NCBI GenBank assembly: GCA_947505255.1
Contig: CANNKP010000009.1
Location: 1 to 38,093 of the forward strand
Direction of reading: 5' to 3'
From: Flavobacteriales bacterium
GTDB lineage: Bacteria > Bacteroidota > Bacteroidia > Flavobacteriales_D > Crocinitomicaceae
Length of the DNA stretch: 38,093 bases
Position numbers and translations under genes: made by a program. The notes under the pieces are model-generated. The model worked only from the letters and a program-made list of their open reading frames with translations, made no database searches and was not told where the DNA came from. Positions 15,004-26,508 of this stretch are shown here, piece by piece (the first letter of the stretch is position 1; each line of letters starts with the position of its first letter).

Positions 15004-15011
15004 TAATTTTG
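15004..15011 (+). promoter_or_regulatory. Bacteroidota-type -7 promoter element of the surface-protein pair
   Basis: TAATTTTG matches TAnnTTTG exactly and is followed by CATT. It lies 17 bp before the ATG at 15029 and supports that start over an earlier one near 14939, which would lie upstream of the promoter. Confidence 0.5.
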
Positions 15012-15028
15012 CATTAACAACCTTAACC

Positions 15029-18543
<3,515 letters not shown>

Positions 18544-18558
18544 TTTCAACTAAGACTC

Positions 18559-18595
18559 AAAGCCACATTAATTAGTTTTAATGTGGCTTTTTTTA
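18559..18595 (+). terminator. Rho-independent terminator after the collagen-like gene
   Basis: aaagccacattaa pairs with ttaatgtggcttt over a short loop, followed by a run of T (18588-18594). It begins 16 bp after the stop codon. The facing outer-membrane protein gene ends in the T run. Confidence 0.85.
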
Positions 18596-19366
18596 TTCCC
18601 CTAATCGCATATGCACACCAATTGTTGCATTAAACATCCAGTTCCGAACATTGTCGGCAGGTCTTGAATCATAATAATTATTGCATTCAAAACGCAAATC
18701 AGTCCTTTTTAAAACTTGAAACATAACACTATATTGACCCATGAATCTAAAATCTTTAAAGTCTCGCCAAAGTGGCTGAAAATACGTTACTGCTGAAAAT
18801 GAAAACTTCGACTTCGGATTAAAATACCACGATAAATAATTACTCCATCGATAGTCCTTATTAATTATTTGAGAAGATTCAATTTCTTCATGTTCAAAAA
18901 AAGTGGACGTTCCGGTAAAAATTCTATAACCACTTTTGTCTAATACTTTTAACCTAATTCCTGATCCAATAACTGAACGGATTCGCTGGTCTAGTAATTG
19001 ATTATATTGAACTTGTGCATAACTTTCCCATTTCCATGGACTTTTTTTTGTACTTACTTTTCTTTGCAAACGATACGCATAACGAAAATGCATCATTCCA
19101 CTATTTGCAAAAACTTGGCTTGCTCCTTTTGAATAATACCAATCAGTAAGAAACAAAAAATAGTGCTTTTTGGTTTTATACTGTATTCGGGGGCGGAAAT
19201 TAGCATTTATCAAGACCTCTTTATTATTGACAACGGAGAAACTAGCGTCGAGCGCTCCACTCCACCCTAATGTATCGTCGTAAATCCTTCTGTTTTCGAT
19301 ATTTACAACTTGTGCTTTTAAATCTACTAGTTGAAAAAAAAATACTATTAGCAGTAATTTATACAT
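18593..19366 (-). CDS. DUF481-type outer-membrane beta-barrel protein
   Basis: From the ATG at 19364-19366 this is a 257-residue protein with a signal peptide (MYKLLLIVFFFQLVDLKAQ). An array of alternating aromatic strands follows, such as YFLFLTDWYYSKGASQVFAN, MMHFRYAYRLQRK, WESYAQVQYNQLLDQRIRSV, GSGIRLKVLD and FSFSAVTYFQPLWRD, ending IGVHMRLGE. The pattern of strands and the FNQRI-like QLLDQRIRSVIGSGIR segment fit DUF481 (YdiY-like) outer-membrane proteins, whose function is unknown. A longer frame reaches 19432, but it overlaps the permease gene, whereas the chosen ATG is two bases after the permease stop. It is the third gene of a tgt-permease run. Confidence 0.7.
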   Translation of the reverse strand: MYKLLLIVFFFQLVDLKAQVVNIENRRIYDDTLGWSGALDASFSVVNNKEVLINANFRPRIQYKTKKHYFLFLTDWYYSKGASQVFANSGMMHFRYAYRLQRKVSTKKSPWKWESYAQVQYNQLLDQRIRSVIGSGIRLKVLDKSGYRIFTGTSTFFEHEEIESSQIINKDYRWSNYLSWYFNPKSKFSFSAVTYFQPLWRDFKDFRFMGQYSVMFQVLKRTDLRFECNNYYDSRPADNVRNWMFNATIGVHMRLGE

Positions 19367-19368
19367 TC

Positions 19369-20445
19369 CTATTTTTGAGCAAAACGATATAAAATATAGG
19401 CGATAATTCCAAACATAATATTTGGAATCCAAACTGCAATGGATGCTGGCAAGCCAACATTTATTGCTGCAACAGTCGTTATTTTCATAGCAAAGATATA
19501 GATGAAAATTATCCCAAGTCCCAAAGCAATATTAACTCCAATTCCTCCTCTTTTCTTACGTGAGGATACTGACACACCTATTATTGTTAAAACATAAGTA
19601 GCAAAAGGATAAGACGTTCTTTGGTACAATTCAATTTCATACATCGGAACATTACCAGATCCTTTTTCTTTTTCTCTTTTAATAAATGATTTCAATTGAG
19701 TATATGTCATTGCTTCAGCAACATTATCTCTTTGAGCCATTTCATCTATTTTAAATTTGAAAATAGTATCTTTCTTCTGACCTTCAACAATGCGATCATT
19801 GGGATACCCTATATATCTTTCAAAATAATCATTCAGTATCCATTGATTCGTACCTTCAATATTTTTTGCAGAACGAGCTTTAATGAAATAGGTGATTTTA
19901 TTATTATCATCCCATTGTTCCAAAACAAAATCATTCACAATTTTTTCTTCGGTTGTAAAATTCGAGAAATATACAACTTGATTCCCAGGATATTCAGCAT
20001 GATAATCACTAACAGACATCGACTCTCTATAATATCGTTCTTCAAAATCCAACCTAGTTTGATTTGATTTTGGCAAAACAAAATGGTTCATTACCAATGA
20101 AATAAGCATTAAAACTGTTGCTGCAATCATATATGGTCTTAAAAACCTATGGAATGGTTTCCCACTATTCCACATCGGAATTATTTCAGTATCCTGCGCC
20201 ATTTTTGCTGTGAACCAAATCACAGAAACGAAAATGATCATTGATGAAAAAGTATTACCGTAAAACAGTATAAAATTCAAGTAATAATCAAAAATAATTG
20301 CTGATAATGGTGCTTGGTTATCAATAAATTCACTTAACCTTTCAGATAAATCGAACACCATAGAAAGAAGCATAATCACCCCCAACATGAAAAAAAATGT
20401 CGTGAGAAACTTTCTTATTATATATCTATCTAAAATTTTAAGCAT
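19369..20445 (-). CDS. LptF/LptG family permease (YjgP/YjgQ)
   Basis: The 358-residue inner-membrane protein has three N-terminal helices (after MLKILDRYIIRKFLTTFFFM, through LSAIIFDYYLNFILFYGNTF and MIIFVSVIWFTAKM). A periplasmic beta-jellyroll region (~125-265) follows, then three C-terminal helices ending in IAYILYRFAQK. The segment AQDTEIIPMWNSGKPFHRFL matches the coupling-helix region that contacts the LptB ATPase. LptF and LptG with LptB extract lipopolysaccharide from the inner membrane. Which of the two this is cannot be said, and only one is present here. It starts three bases after tgt ends, a neighbour pair I recall from other Bacteroidota. Confidence 0.88.
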   Translation of the reverse strand: MLKILDRYIIRKFLTTFFFMLGVIMLLSMVFDLSERLSEFIDNQAPLSAIIFDYYLNFILFYGNTFSSMIIFVSVIWFTAKMAQDTEIIPMWNSGKPFHRFLRPYMIAATVLMLISLVMNHFVLPKSNQTRLDFEERYYRESMSVSDYHAEYPGNQVVYFSNFTTEEKIVNDFVLEQWDDNNKITYFIKARSAKNIEGTNQWILNDYFERYIGYPNDRIVEGQKKDTIFKFKIDEMAQRDNVAEAMTYTQLKSFIKREKEKGSGNVPMYEIELYQRTSYPFATYVLTIIGVSVSSRKKRGGIGVNIALGLGIIFIYIFAMKITTVAAINVGLPASIAVWIPNIMFGIIAYILYRFAQK

Positions 20446-20448
20446 TAA

Positions 20449-21579
20449 TTATAACCTATTTTGCAATTTTGGAATCATTTTATCCTTCCATTGGCTGAAA
20501 GTTCCATCGATTATTTGTTTACGAGCTTCTTTTACCAATGCTAAATAAAAAGCTAAATTATGAATAGTTGCAATTTGAATTCCTAAATTCTCTTTTGATT
20601 TAATTAGATGTCTTAGGTATGCTTTTGAATAAACTTGATCCACAGAAGCAGTTCCATTTGGGTCAATAGCAGAAAAATCAAATTGCCATTTTTCATTTTT
20701 AATATTGATAATTCCTTCAGAAGTAAAAAGCATCCCATGTCTTCCATTTCGACTAGGCATAACGCAATCAAACATATCAACGCCCATTGAAATGCATTCT
20801 AATAGATTAACAGGTGTGCCCACTCCCATTAAATAGCGTGGTTTTTCCTTCGGAAGTATTGAACAAACTAAATCGGTCATGCTATATAGCTCTTCATCAG
20901 GTTCACCCACAGACAAACCACCAATTGCATTTCCAACAGCATTATGAGACGCAATTGTTTCAGCTGATTCAGTTCTTAAATCTTTATAAACACTACCTTG
21001 AACAATAGGAAAAAGCGCTTGTTCGAAACCGTATTTTGGTTCTGTTATTTCCATTTGGCTAAAGCATCTTTTCAACCACCGATGCGTCATGTGCATTGAC
21101 TGCTTTGCATAGTCATATTCACAAGGATATGGTGTACATTCGTCGAAAGCCATAATGATATCAGCACCAATTGTTCTTTGAATATCAATTGCACGTTCAG
21201 GTGTAAAGAAATGATAACTTCCATCAATATGCGATTGAAATCTTACTCCTTCTTCGATAATTTTACGTGAACCAGACATTGAATAAACTTGATATCCGCC
21301 ACTATCCGTTAAAATTGGCTTGTCCCAACCAATAAATTGGTGCAATCCTCCAGCCTGCTCCAACACCTCTAATCCTGGTCGCAAATATAAATGATACGTG
21401 TTTCCCAGAATTATTTGAGCATTCACCTCACTTTTAAGTTCTTGTTGATGAACACCTTTAACTGTTCCTGCAGTACCTACAGGCATGAATATAGGAGTTT
21501 CAATCACACCATGATCGGTATGAAGTAGTCCAGCTCTCGCTTTTGTTTTTGAATCTGTAAATTGTAAATCGAAGTGCAT
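20449..21579 (-). CDS. tgt: tRNA-guanine transglycosylase (Tgt)
   Basis: Tgt swaps guanine-34 in GUN anticodon tRNAs for a queuine precursor. The 376-residue protein has HTDHGVIETPIFMPVGTAGT, LGNTYHLYLRPG, ILTDSGGYQVYSMS with the general-base Asp, DIIMAFDECTPYP, IGGLSVGEP, YLMGVGTP, and DMFDCVMPSRNGRHG with the nucleophile Asp. The usual zinc site CxCxxC before YxRAYLRHL is absent: the sequence reads DPNGTASVDQVYSKAYLRHL. The late TIHNLAFY His is kept. The start at 21579 was chosen over 21603 because the longer frame would begin at the promoter motif 21603-21610. First gene of the tgt-permease-DUF481 run. Confidence 0.93.
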   Translation of the reverse strand: MHFDLQFTDSKTKARAGLLHTDHGVIETPIFMPVGTAGTVKGVHQQELKSEVNAQIILGNTYHLYLRPGLEVLEQAGGLHQFIGWDKPILTDSGGYQVYSMSGSRKIIEEGVRFQSHIDGSYHFFTPERAIDIQRTIGADIIMAFDECTPYPCEYDYAKQSMHMTHRWLKRCFSQMEITEPKYGFEQALFPIVQGSVYKDLRTESAETIASHNAVGNAIGGLSVGEPDEELYSMTDLVCSILPKEKPRYLMGVGTPVNLLECISMGVDMFDCVMPSRNGRHGMLFTSEGIINIKNEKWQFDFSAIDPNGTASVDQVYSKAYLRHLIKSKENLGIQIATIHNLAFYLALVKEARKQIIDGTFSQWKDKMIPKLQNRL

Positions 21580-21602
21580 AAATTGTTGAAAAATAAACGC
21601 CA

Positions 21603-21610
21603 CAAAGATA
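21603..21610 (-). promoter_or_regulatory. Bacteroidota-type -7 promoter element of tgt
   Basis: The minus strand reads TATCTTTG, an exact TAnnTTTG match, 23 bp before the tgt ATG at 21579. It lies back to back with the element for the glycosyltransferase gene. Confidence 0.55.
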
Positions 21611-21631
21611 CATGTATTTCATTATGCACCC

Positions 21632-21639
21632 CATCTTTG
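21632..21639 (+). promoter_or_regulatory. Likely -7 promoter element of the glycosyltransferase gene
   Basis: CATCTTTGCA differs from TAnnTTTGCA only in the first base. It lies 20 bp before the ATG at 21660, which has AAAGGA just upstream. The earlier ATGs at 21612 and 21624 would precede this promoter. Confidence 0.45.
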
Positions 21640-21659
21640 CACTAAAGCTTTATAAAGGA

Positions 21660-22796
21660 ATGAAATTTTTACCAATATTTGAATTCGGAATCCCACTTAT
21701 TACCTTTGTGTTTTTCTTCTTTATGGCGTTTATTAATCTCATATATACTTTTTTTATATACAGTAGATTAGCATTTTTTAAGGAGAAAGATTTGATTGAC
21801 GATACTAATTTACCTTCGGTAAGTATAATTGTTGCAGCCAGAAATGAATCCGACAACTTGTATGACAATTTACCTTTATTATTACAACAAAACTACCCAC
21901 AATTTGAAGTAATCGTGATTAACCATCAATCTGTTGATGATTCAGCCTATCTTTTAAACGCTTATTGTCAACAATATCCAAATTTAAGGGTGATTGAGGT
22001 AGCAAAAAGCAAGCATTTGAAACCGGGAAAAAAACTGCCCCTCACGCTAGGAATTAAAGGAGCAAAATACGAGCATTTGCTTTTTACGGATGCTGACTGT
22101 AAACCATCATCTAATCGCTGGTTAAAAAGTATGGCTCAACATTTTGTTCCAGGAAAAGAAATTGTAATGGGTTATGGACCTTATATTTCCCAAAAAGGTT
22201 TTTTAAATCGTATAATTCGTTTTGACACAGCCTGGATTGCTATAAATTATTTTTCGATGGCATTAGCCAAATTACCTTACATGGGAGTAGGAAGAAATTT
22301 GGCTTATACAAAAAATGTATTCAATTCAGTTCAAGGATTTAAAACTCACTATTCACTTCCTTCTGGCGACGACGATCTATTCATTCAAGAAGCCGCCAAG
22401 AAGAAAAACTATGCAATTAATCTTGATAAATATTCCTATTGCTATTCAGAAGCAAATAATTCCTGGAGTTCTTGGATCCGACAAAAAACGAGACATTACA
22501 GTACAGCCAATAGATACGGAGTTATTAAAAAAGCGGTGTTAGGAATATATCCATTTACCATGTTGATGTTGCTTGTTTCTTTTGTTATTTTGTTGTTTAA
22601 TACGGATTTCCGTTGGTTGACATTATCGATTTTTGCGTTCACTGTACTTGTAAAATGGTGGATTCAGGGTCGGTGTTTTATGAAACTTCACGAAAAAAGT
22701 TTTATTAAATACTTACCTCTTTGGGACATATTATACGTCTTTTTGATTCCGATAATTTACTATACTTCGGAGAAAAAGGAACCAAATAAATGGTAG
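21660..22796 (+). CDS. Membrane-anchored family 2 glycosyltransferase
   Basis: The 378-residue protein begins with one hydrophobic helix (FGIPLITFVFFFFMAFINLIYTFF). A GT-A domain follows: VSIIVAARNESDNLYDNL, FEVIVINHQSVDDS, the DxD-type LLFTDADCKPSS for metal and nucleotide sugar, the acceptor-side SGDDDLF, and RQKTRHYSTANRY, a variant of the Q-x-x-R-W motif of processive enzymes. Two or three C-terminal helices end the protein (YPFTMLMLLVSFVILLF, LWDILYVFLIPIIYY). The sugar and acceptor are unknown; a role in envelope polysaccharide or glycolipid synthesis is likely. I start it at 21660 because of the promoter motif and AAAGGA; 21612 is an alternative. Its 3' end overlaps the sigma factor gene by seven bases. 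Confidence 0.85.
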   Translation: MKFLPIFEFGIPLITFVFFFFMAFINLIYTFFIYSRLAFFKEKDLIDDTNLPSVSIIVAARNESDNLYDNLPLLLQQNYPQFEVIVINHQSVDDSAYLLNAYCQQYPNLRVIEVAKSKHLKPGKKLPLTLGIKGAKYEHLLFTDADCKPSSNRWLKSMAQHFVPGKEIVMGYGPYISQKGFLNRIIRFDTAWIAINYFSMALAKLPYMGVGRNLAYTKNVFNSVQGFKTHYSLPSGDDDLFIQEAAKKKNYAINLDKYSYCYSEANNSWSSWIRQKTRHYSTANRYGVIKKAVLGIYPFTMLMLLVSFVILLFNTDFRWLTLSIFAFTVLVKWWIQGRCFMKLHEKSFIKYLPLWDILYVFLIPIIYYTSEKKEPNKW

Positions 22797-23395
22797 AAAT
22801 AGAACATTTATCAGATAAAGCAAAGCACGACCTCATTCTTGTTGAGGCCGCAAAAAAAGGTAATCAAGCTGCTTATGCTGAATTAATGGAGCGTTATCGT
22901 GAATCGATTTATTACACCATGTTTAAAATGGTTAAGCATACCGACGACGCTGACGATTTAACAATTGAAGCTTTTGGTAAAGCTTTTAGTCGTCTTGATC
23001 AATATTCACCTAGTTTTGCTTTTAGTACGTGGTTATTCAAAATTGCTTCAAATAATTGTATTGATTTTATAAGAAAGAAGCGTATTAAAGTTACGTCAAT
23101 GGACACGGGTTACAAAACAGATGATGGTGAAGTTATTTTCGTTGATGCTCGTTCTTACACCATGGATCCAGAAGAGACAATTATTCATGGTCAAAAGATT
23201 ATTCACATGCGTATGCTAGTGAGTAAGTTAAAACCAAGATACCGTGAACTCGTAGAGAAAAGGTATTTCGAAGAATTGAGTTATGAAGAAATTGCTGAAG
23301 AGCTATCTTTGCCGCTAGGAACTGTTAAAGCGCAATTATTTAGAGCGAGAGATTTCTTAGCAACGATGATGCTGAAAACAAAAGATAGCATCTAA
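22790..23395 (+). CDS. ECF-type RNA polymerase sigma factor
   Basis: The 201-residue protein has sigma region 2 at ~25-98 (YAELMERYRESIYYTMF, core-binding DADDLTIEAFGKAFSRLDQY, and -10 recognition STWLFKIASNNCIDFIRKKR). Region 4 is at ~138-192 (LKPRYRELVEKRYFEELSYE and EIAEELSLPLGTVKAQLFRA, the helix-turn-helix for the -35 region). The linker is short, as in extracytoplasmic-function sigmas. Its ATG lies inside the end of the glycosyltransferase gene, so translation is probably coupled. No anti-sigma gene follows, unlike most ECF pairs, so control must be at the level of expression or from elsewhere. Confidence 0.92.
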   Translation: MVEIEHLSDKAKHDLILVEAAKKGNQAAYAELMERYRESIYYTMFKMVKHTDDADDLTIEAFGKAFSRLDQYSPSFAFSTWLFKIASNNCIDFIRKKRIKVTSMDTGYKTDDGEVIFVDARSYTMDPEETIIHGQKIIHMRMLVSKLKPRYRELVEKRYFEELSYEEIAEELSLPLGTVKAQLFRARDFLATMMLKTKDSI

Positions 23396-23476
23396 ATTCT
23401 TTAGAATTAATAGGTTGATATTATTTGATTTTGATCAACACAATCATTTTATATAACCAAAAATAATCCGTCAATA

Positions 23477-24100
23477 ATGAAGACAATTGAAAAATATTTT
23501 CCCGATTTAACTGATTTACAGCGTAAACAATTGACAGAATTAGAAGGTTTGTATAAATTCTGGAACGAACAAATTAATGTCATATCCAGAAAAGATACTG
23601 AAAACTTTTATGAACGACATGTGCTTCATTCAATGGGAATAGCAAAAATAATCACATTTAAAGATGGCACATCAATTTTAGATATCGGAACAGGTGGCGG
23701 TTTTCCTGGTATTCCTTTAGCCATTCTTTTTCCTAATTGCCAATTCACATTGATTGACTCCGTAGGAAAGAAGATCAAAGTAGTAAATGAAGTTGCTGAA
23801 AGTCTTGGGTTAACAAATGTTGTTGGTATCCATGGAAGAGCAGAATCACTAAAAGAAAAATTTGATTTCATTGTGAGTAGAGCTGTTACAGCAATGCCTG
23901 CATTTTTATATTGGACAAGGGGGAAATTCAATAAAAAAAGTAATAATACTCTTCCAAATGGCATTTTATACTTGAAAGGAGGAGATTTGAAGGAAGAATT
24001 AAAACCTTTGAAACAAAAACATAAAACAACACCTTTAAATAAGTATTTCAACGAAGAATTTTTTGAAACTAAAAAAGTTGTTTATGTTGCTGGTAACTAA
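23477..24100 (+). CDS. rsmG: 16S rRNA (guanine-527-N7)-methyltransferase RsmG
   Basis: RsmG (GidB) methylates G527 of 16S rRNA; its loss gives low-level streptomycin resistance in other bacteria. The 207-residue length is typical. Motifs are KFWNEQINVISRKD (27-40), FYERHVLHSM (44-53), the SAM loop ILDIGTGGGFPGIPLAI (67-83), FTLIDSVGKKIKVV (90-103), GRAES (120-124) and FDFIVSRAVTAMPAFLYW (129-146). The gene starts 81 bp after the sigma factor; the gap is AT-rich and holds no clear terminator. Confidence 0.95.
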   Translation: MKTIEKYFPDLTDLQRKQLTELEGLYKFWNEQINVISRKDTENFYERHVLHSMGIAKIITFKDGTSILDIGTGGGFPGIPLAILFPNCQFTLIDSVGKKIKVVNEVAESLGLTNVVGIHGRAESLKEKFDFIVSRAVTAMPAFLYWTRGKFNKKSNNTLPNGILYLKGGDLKEELKPLKQKHKTTPLNKYFNEEFFETKKVVYVAGN

Positions 24101-24150
24101 ATCAACCTAAGGAAGGAAACAAAGAAATTGAAGATTTAAGAAGCAGAAGA

Positions 24151-24747
24151 ATGAATAATCTGACAAGACAACAATATGCTGTAAAAAGGCAAGACAGAAA
24201 CAAGCTGAATCAACATTCATCTTTTCTTGTTTGGTTTACAGGATTGTCAGGAAGTGGTAAATCGACTTTAGCAAACTTACTTGAAATAGAACTTTTAAGT
24301 CGTGGTATTCACACGTATCTTCTCGATGGAGACAATGTTCGATTAGGCTTAAACAAAGATCTTTCTTTTTCAGAAACAGATCGAACTGAAAATATCCGAA
24401 GAGTTGGTGAAGTTTCAAAACTCATGATAGATGCGGGATTGGTTACGATTGCTGCATTTATTTCACCTTTTAATGCTGATCGAGAGAAGGTTAAAAAAAG
24501 TGTAGGAATTGAAAATTACATTGAAATTTACGTAAACACTCCTATCGAAGTATGTATCGAGCGAGACACAAAAGGCCTCTATGAAAAGGCTATAAAAGGT
24601 GAAATATTGAATTTTACAGGGATTTCTTCACCATATGAAATACCAGAATCTCCAAGCCTGATTATAAATACGTCAGAGATTGCAAATGACCAAGCAATTT
24701 CGAAAATTATTAATCTTGTATTAGTAAAATTGAATCAACATGATTGA
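24151..24747 (+). CDS. cysC: Adenylyl-sulfate kinase (CysC)
   Basis: CysC phosphorylates APS to PAPS with ATP. The 198-residue protein has the P-loop GLSGSGKST (31-39), DGDNVRLGLNKDL (59-71), the ENIRRVGEVSKLMIDAGLV helix (80-98), AAFISPFNADRE (101-112), and EIYVNTPIEVCIERDTKGLY. The N-terminal part ends in the usual SSFLVWFTG. It overlaps cysQ by eight bases, so the two are surely co-transcribed. The sulfurylase genes cysD and cysN that make APS are not in the window. Confidence 0.94.
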   Translation: MNNLTRQQYAVKRQDRNKLNQHSSFLVWFTGLSGSGKSTLANLLEIELLSRGIHTYLLDGDNVRLGLNKDLSFSETDRTENIRRVGEVSKLMIDAGLVTIAAFISPFNADREKVKKSVGIENYIEIYVNTPIEVCIERDTKGLYEKAIKGEILNFTGISSPYEIPESPSLIINTSEIANDQAISKIINLVLVKLNQHD

Positions 24748-25543
24748 AAATTTAGACTACTTTCTTGAAACAGCTATTAAAGCGGCATTAGAGGCGGGGA
24801 AAAGTATAATAGAAATATATAATTCTGAGGATTTTTCTATTGAATACAAAAAAGATGATTCACCATTAACAAAAGCCGATGTAACCGCACATCATATAAT
24901 TCAAGAAAGATTAGAGATAACAAATATTCCAGTCTTATCAGAAGAAGGAAAAGTAATACCATATGCACAGCGAGTTCAATGGGATAAATTATGGATTGTT
25001 GACCCGATTGATGGCACCAAGGAATTTATCAAAAGAAATGGTGAATTCACTGTAAATATTGCTTTAATTGAAAATCAAATCCCCATTTTAGGAGTTATAT
25101 ATGTTCCGGTTACAAAAGAATTATATTTTGGAGATAATCAATCTGGCTCATTTAAAGTATCATCCGTTGATAGCTCAACTCCTTTCCATGAAATAAAAAC
25201 AAACTGCATCAAATTACCTTTTCCAACCCAAAAACGAAATTATACTGTCGTTGCAAGTCGCTCTCATTTATCAAAAGAAACTATTTCATTCATTACCGAA
25301 TTAGAAGCTATTCATGGCACTATAGAATCAATTTCAAAAGGGAGTTCATTGAAATTATGCATGGTAGCTGAAGGTTTAGCAGATTGTTATCCAAGATTTG
25401 CACCAACGATGGAGTGGGATACTGCTGCAGGTCATGCAATTTGCAAATATGCAGGGTTTCAATTGATCGATTATAAAACGGAAGAAGAAATGCTTTATAA
25501 TAGAATAGATTTGTTGAATAATTGGTTTATTGTAAGGAAATAA
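24740..25543 (+). CDS. cysQ: 3'(2'),5'-bisphosphate nucleotidase (CysQ)
   Basis: CysQ hydrolyses PAP (and PAPS) to AMP (and APS), removing the by-product of PAPS-dependent sulfation or reduction. The 267-residue protein is a FIG-superfamily, lithium-sensitive phosphatase with the metal-binding motifs SEEG (67-70), WIVDPIDGTKEF (85-96) and WDTAAGHAI (226-234). Adjacent loops PLTKAD and GSSLKLCMVAEGLADCYPRF are also typical. The ATG overlaps the end of cysC, which makes sense: one enzyme makes PAPS, the other clears PAP. No signal peptide. Confidence 0.94.
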   Translation: MIENLDYFLETAIKAALEAGKSIIEIYNSEDFSIEYKKDDSPLTKADVTAHHIIQERLEITNIPVLSEEGKVIPYAQRVQWDKLWIVDPIDGTKEFIKRNGEFTVNIALIENQIPILGVIYVPVTKELYFGDNQSGSFKVSSVDSSTPFHEIKTNCIKLPFPTQKRNYTVVASRSHLSKETISFITELEAIHGTIESISKGSSLKLCMVAEGLADCYPRFAPTMEWDTAAGHAICKYAGFQLIDYKTEEEMLYNRIDLLNNWFIVRK

Positions 25544-25560
25544 TTATAACGCGATTCTTA

Positions 25561-26100
25561 CTAATTCATCTTATACTTTTTGAAAAAAGCATCCCAATTC
25601 CAAATAAAATTGGTCATTATTTCATCCATTCGTTTTAAGAACAAAGGATTTGGAGCTTGCATTCTTTTAAAATATTCATCTTGAACTTCATTCAAATTAT
25701 ACTTATGGAAAACTGCTTTTGACATTCCATAAACCATGTTTTTTGAAGGATGATTTACTCTTGAAATAAATGATTGATATTCACGAATCAACTTACAGAA
25801 ATCAGCTTCAGGCATTTCATACATTTTGGCTAATTTCTCAAAAACAATTTTCTCAACTCTTCCTGCTTGATCGGCATCAAAAGTACTTTCAAGAAATGAT
25901 AAATTACCAACAATCACTATTAAACCAAATTCGCCATTGTCTTTTTCTGAAATTTCAGGTGATTTGATAAAAGCGACATCTTCATTAATCAATTGAGCGA
26001 CTTCTAAAAAGCCATTGTCTACTGAATCGAAGATTGAATTTATGAAAACATTTGCAACTTGGTTGTCAGATAATTTCTTTTTCAGAATAGCACTCAGCAT
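25561..26100 (-). CDS. Hypothetical protein (179 aa)
   Basis: I do not recognise this protein. It has no signal peptide or membrane helix. It looks alpha-helical with a central hydrophobic strand (FGLIVIVGNLSFLESTF) and an aromatic C-terminus (IMTNFIWNWDAFFKKYKMN). A cytoplasmic role is likely. A TAAATTTG promoter motif lies 28 bp before its ATG, so it is probably a single-gene unit. It converges on cysQ, with 17 bases between the ends. The sequence has good codon use for the window and no sign of decay. Confidence 0.65.
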   Translation of the reverse strand: MLSAILKKKLSDNQVANVFINSIFDSVDNGFLEVAQLINEDVAFIKSPEISEKDNGEFGLIVIVGNLSFLESTFDADQAGRVEKIVFEKLAKMYEMPEADFCKLIREYQSFISRVNHPSKNMVYGMSKAVFHKYNLNEVQDEYFKRMQAPNPLFLKRMDEIMTNFIWNWDAFFKKYKMN

Positions 26101-26127
26101 TGATCTACGTTTTGTTGTTTCTTGTTA

Positions 26128-26135
26128 CAAATTTA
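26128..26135 (-). promoter_or_regulatory. Bacteroidota-type -7 element of the 179-aa gene
   Basis: The minus strand reads TAAATTTG, an exact TAnnTTTG match 28 bp before the ATG at 26100. Confidence 0.4.
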
Positions 26136-26283
26136 ACATTGAAATAAAGTTAGTTAACCTACTACGAAATAAGGTTTTCAACTAAGTTTTCAACAGTTTT
26201 ACATATAACTCGTAAACTTTTATCTAAAATGAATAATTAAAAAAGTAAAAAGCAATTAATTTGGTCCTATTTATTCAATTTCA

Positions 26284-26421
26284 TCAACTCGAATCAAATT
26301 CAAACCAACTTTTATCGTGAATTTCAAAGGGACCATTTCCACAACAACATATTAAATATTCCTCGTTGTCGGCATTTAGTGCTAAGTAAATATATTTAGA
26401 AGCTGTTATTCGTGTGTGTTT
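26284..26421 (-). other. Possible gene remnant with no start codon
   Basis: In the 408-bp gap 26101-26508 the minus strand has 45 sense codons before a TGA: RITASKYIYLALNADNEEY, then LICCCGNGPFEIHDKSWF and EFDSS. The composition (acidic, aromatic, three adjacent Cys) looks like protein rather than random AT-rich DNA. There is no ATG, and a TAA precedes it directly. It could be the tail of a decayed gene. The rest of the gap is AT-rich and I see nothing else in it. Confidence 0.3.
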
Positions 26422-26508
26422 TTAAATTTATTAAAAAAATAATTAATACTATGAACTGTCAATTCATCTTAATTTTCATTAATTTAAATAAATAAAACCA
26501 CATGAGAG

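Noticed and set aside
14939-15028. An N-terminal extension of the T9SS type B protein
   Set aside because: It would place the start upstream of the promoter motif and before the signal peptide at 15029.
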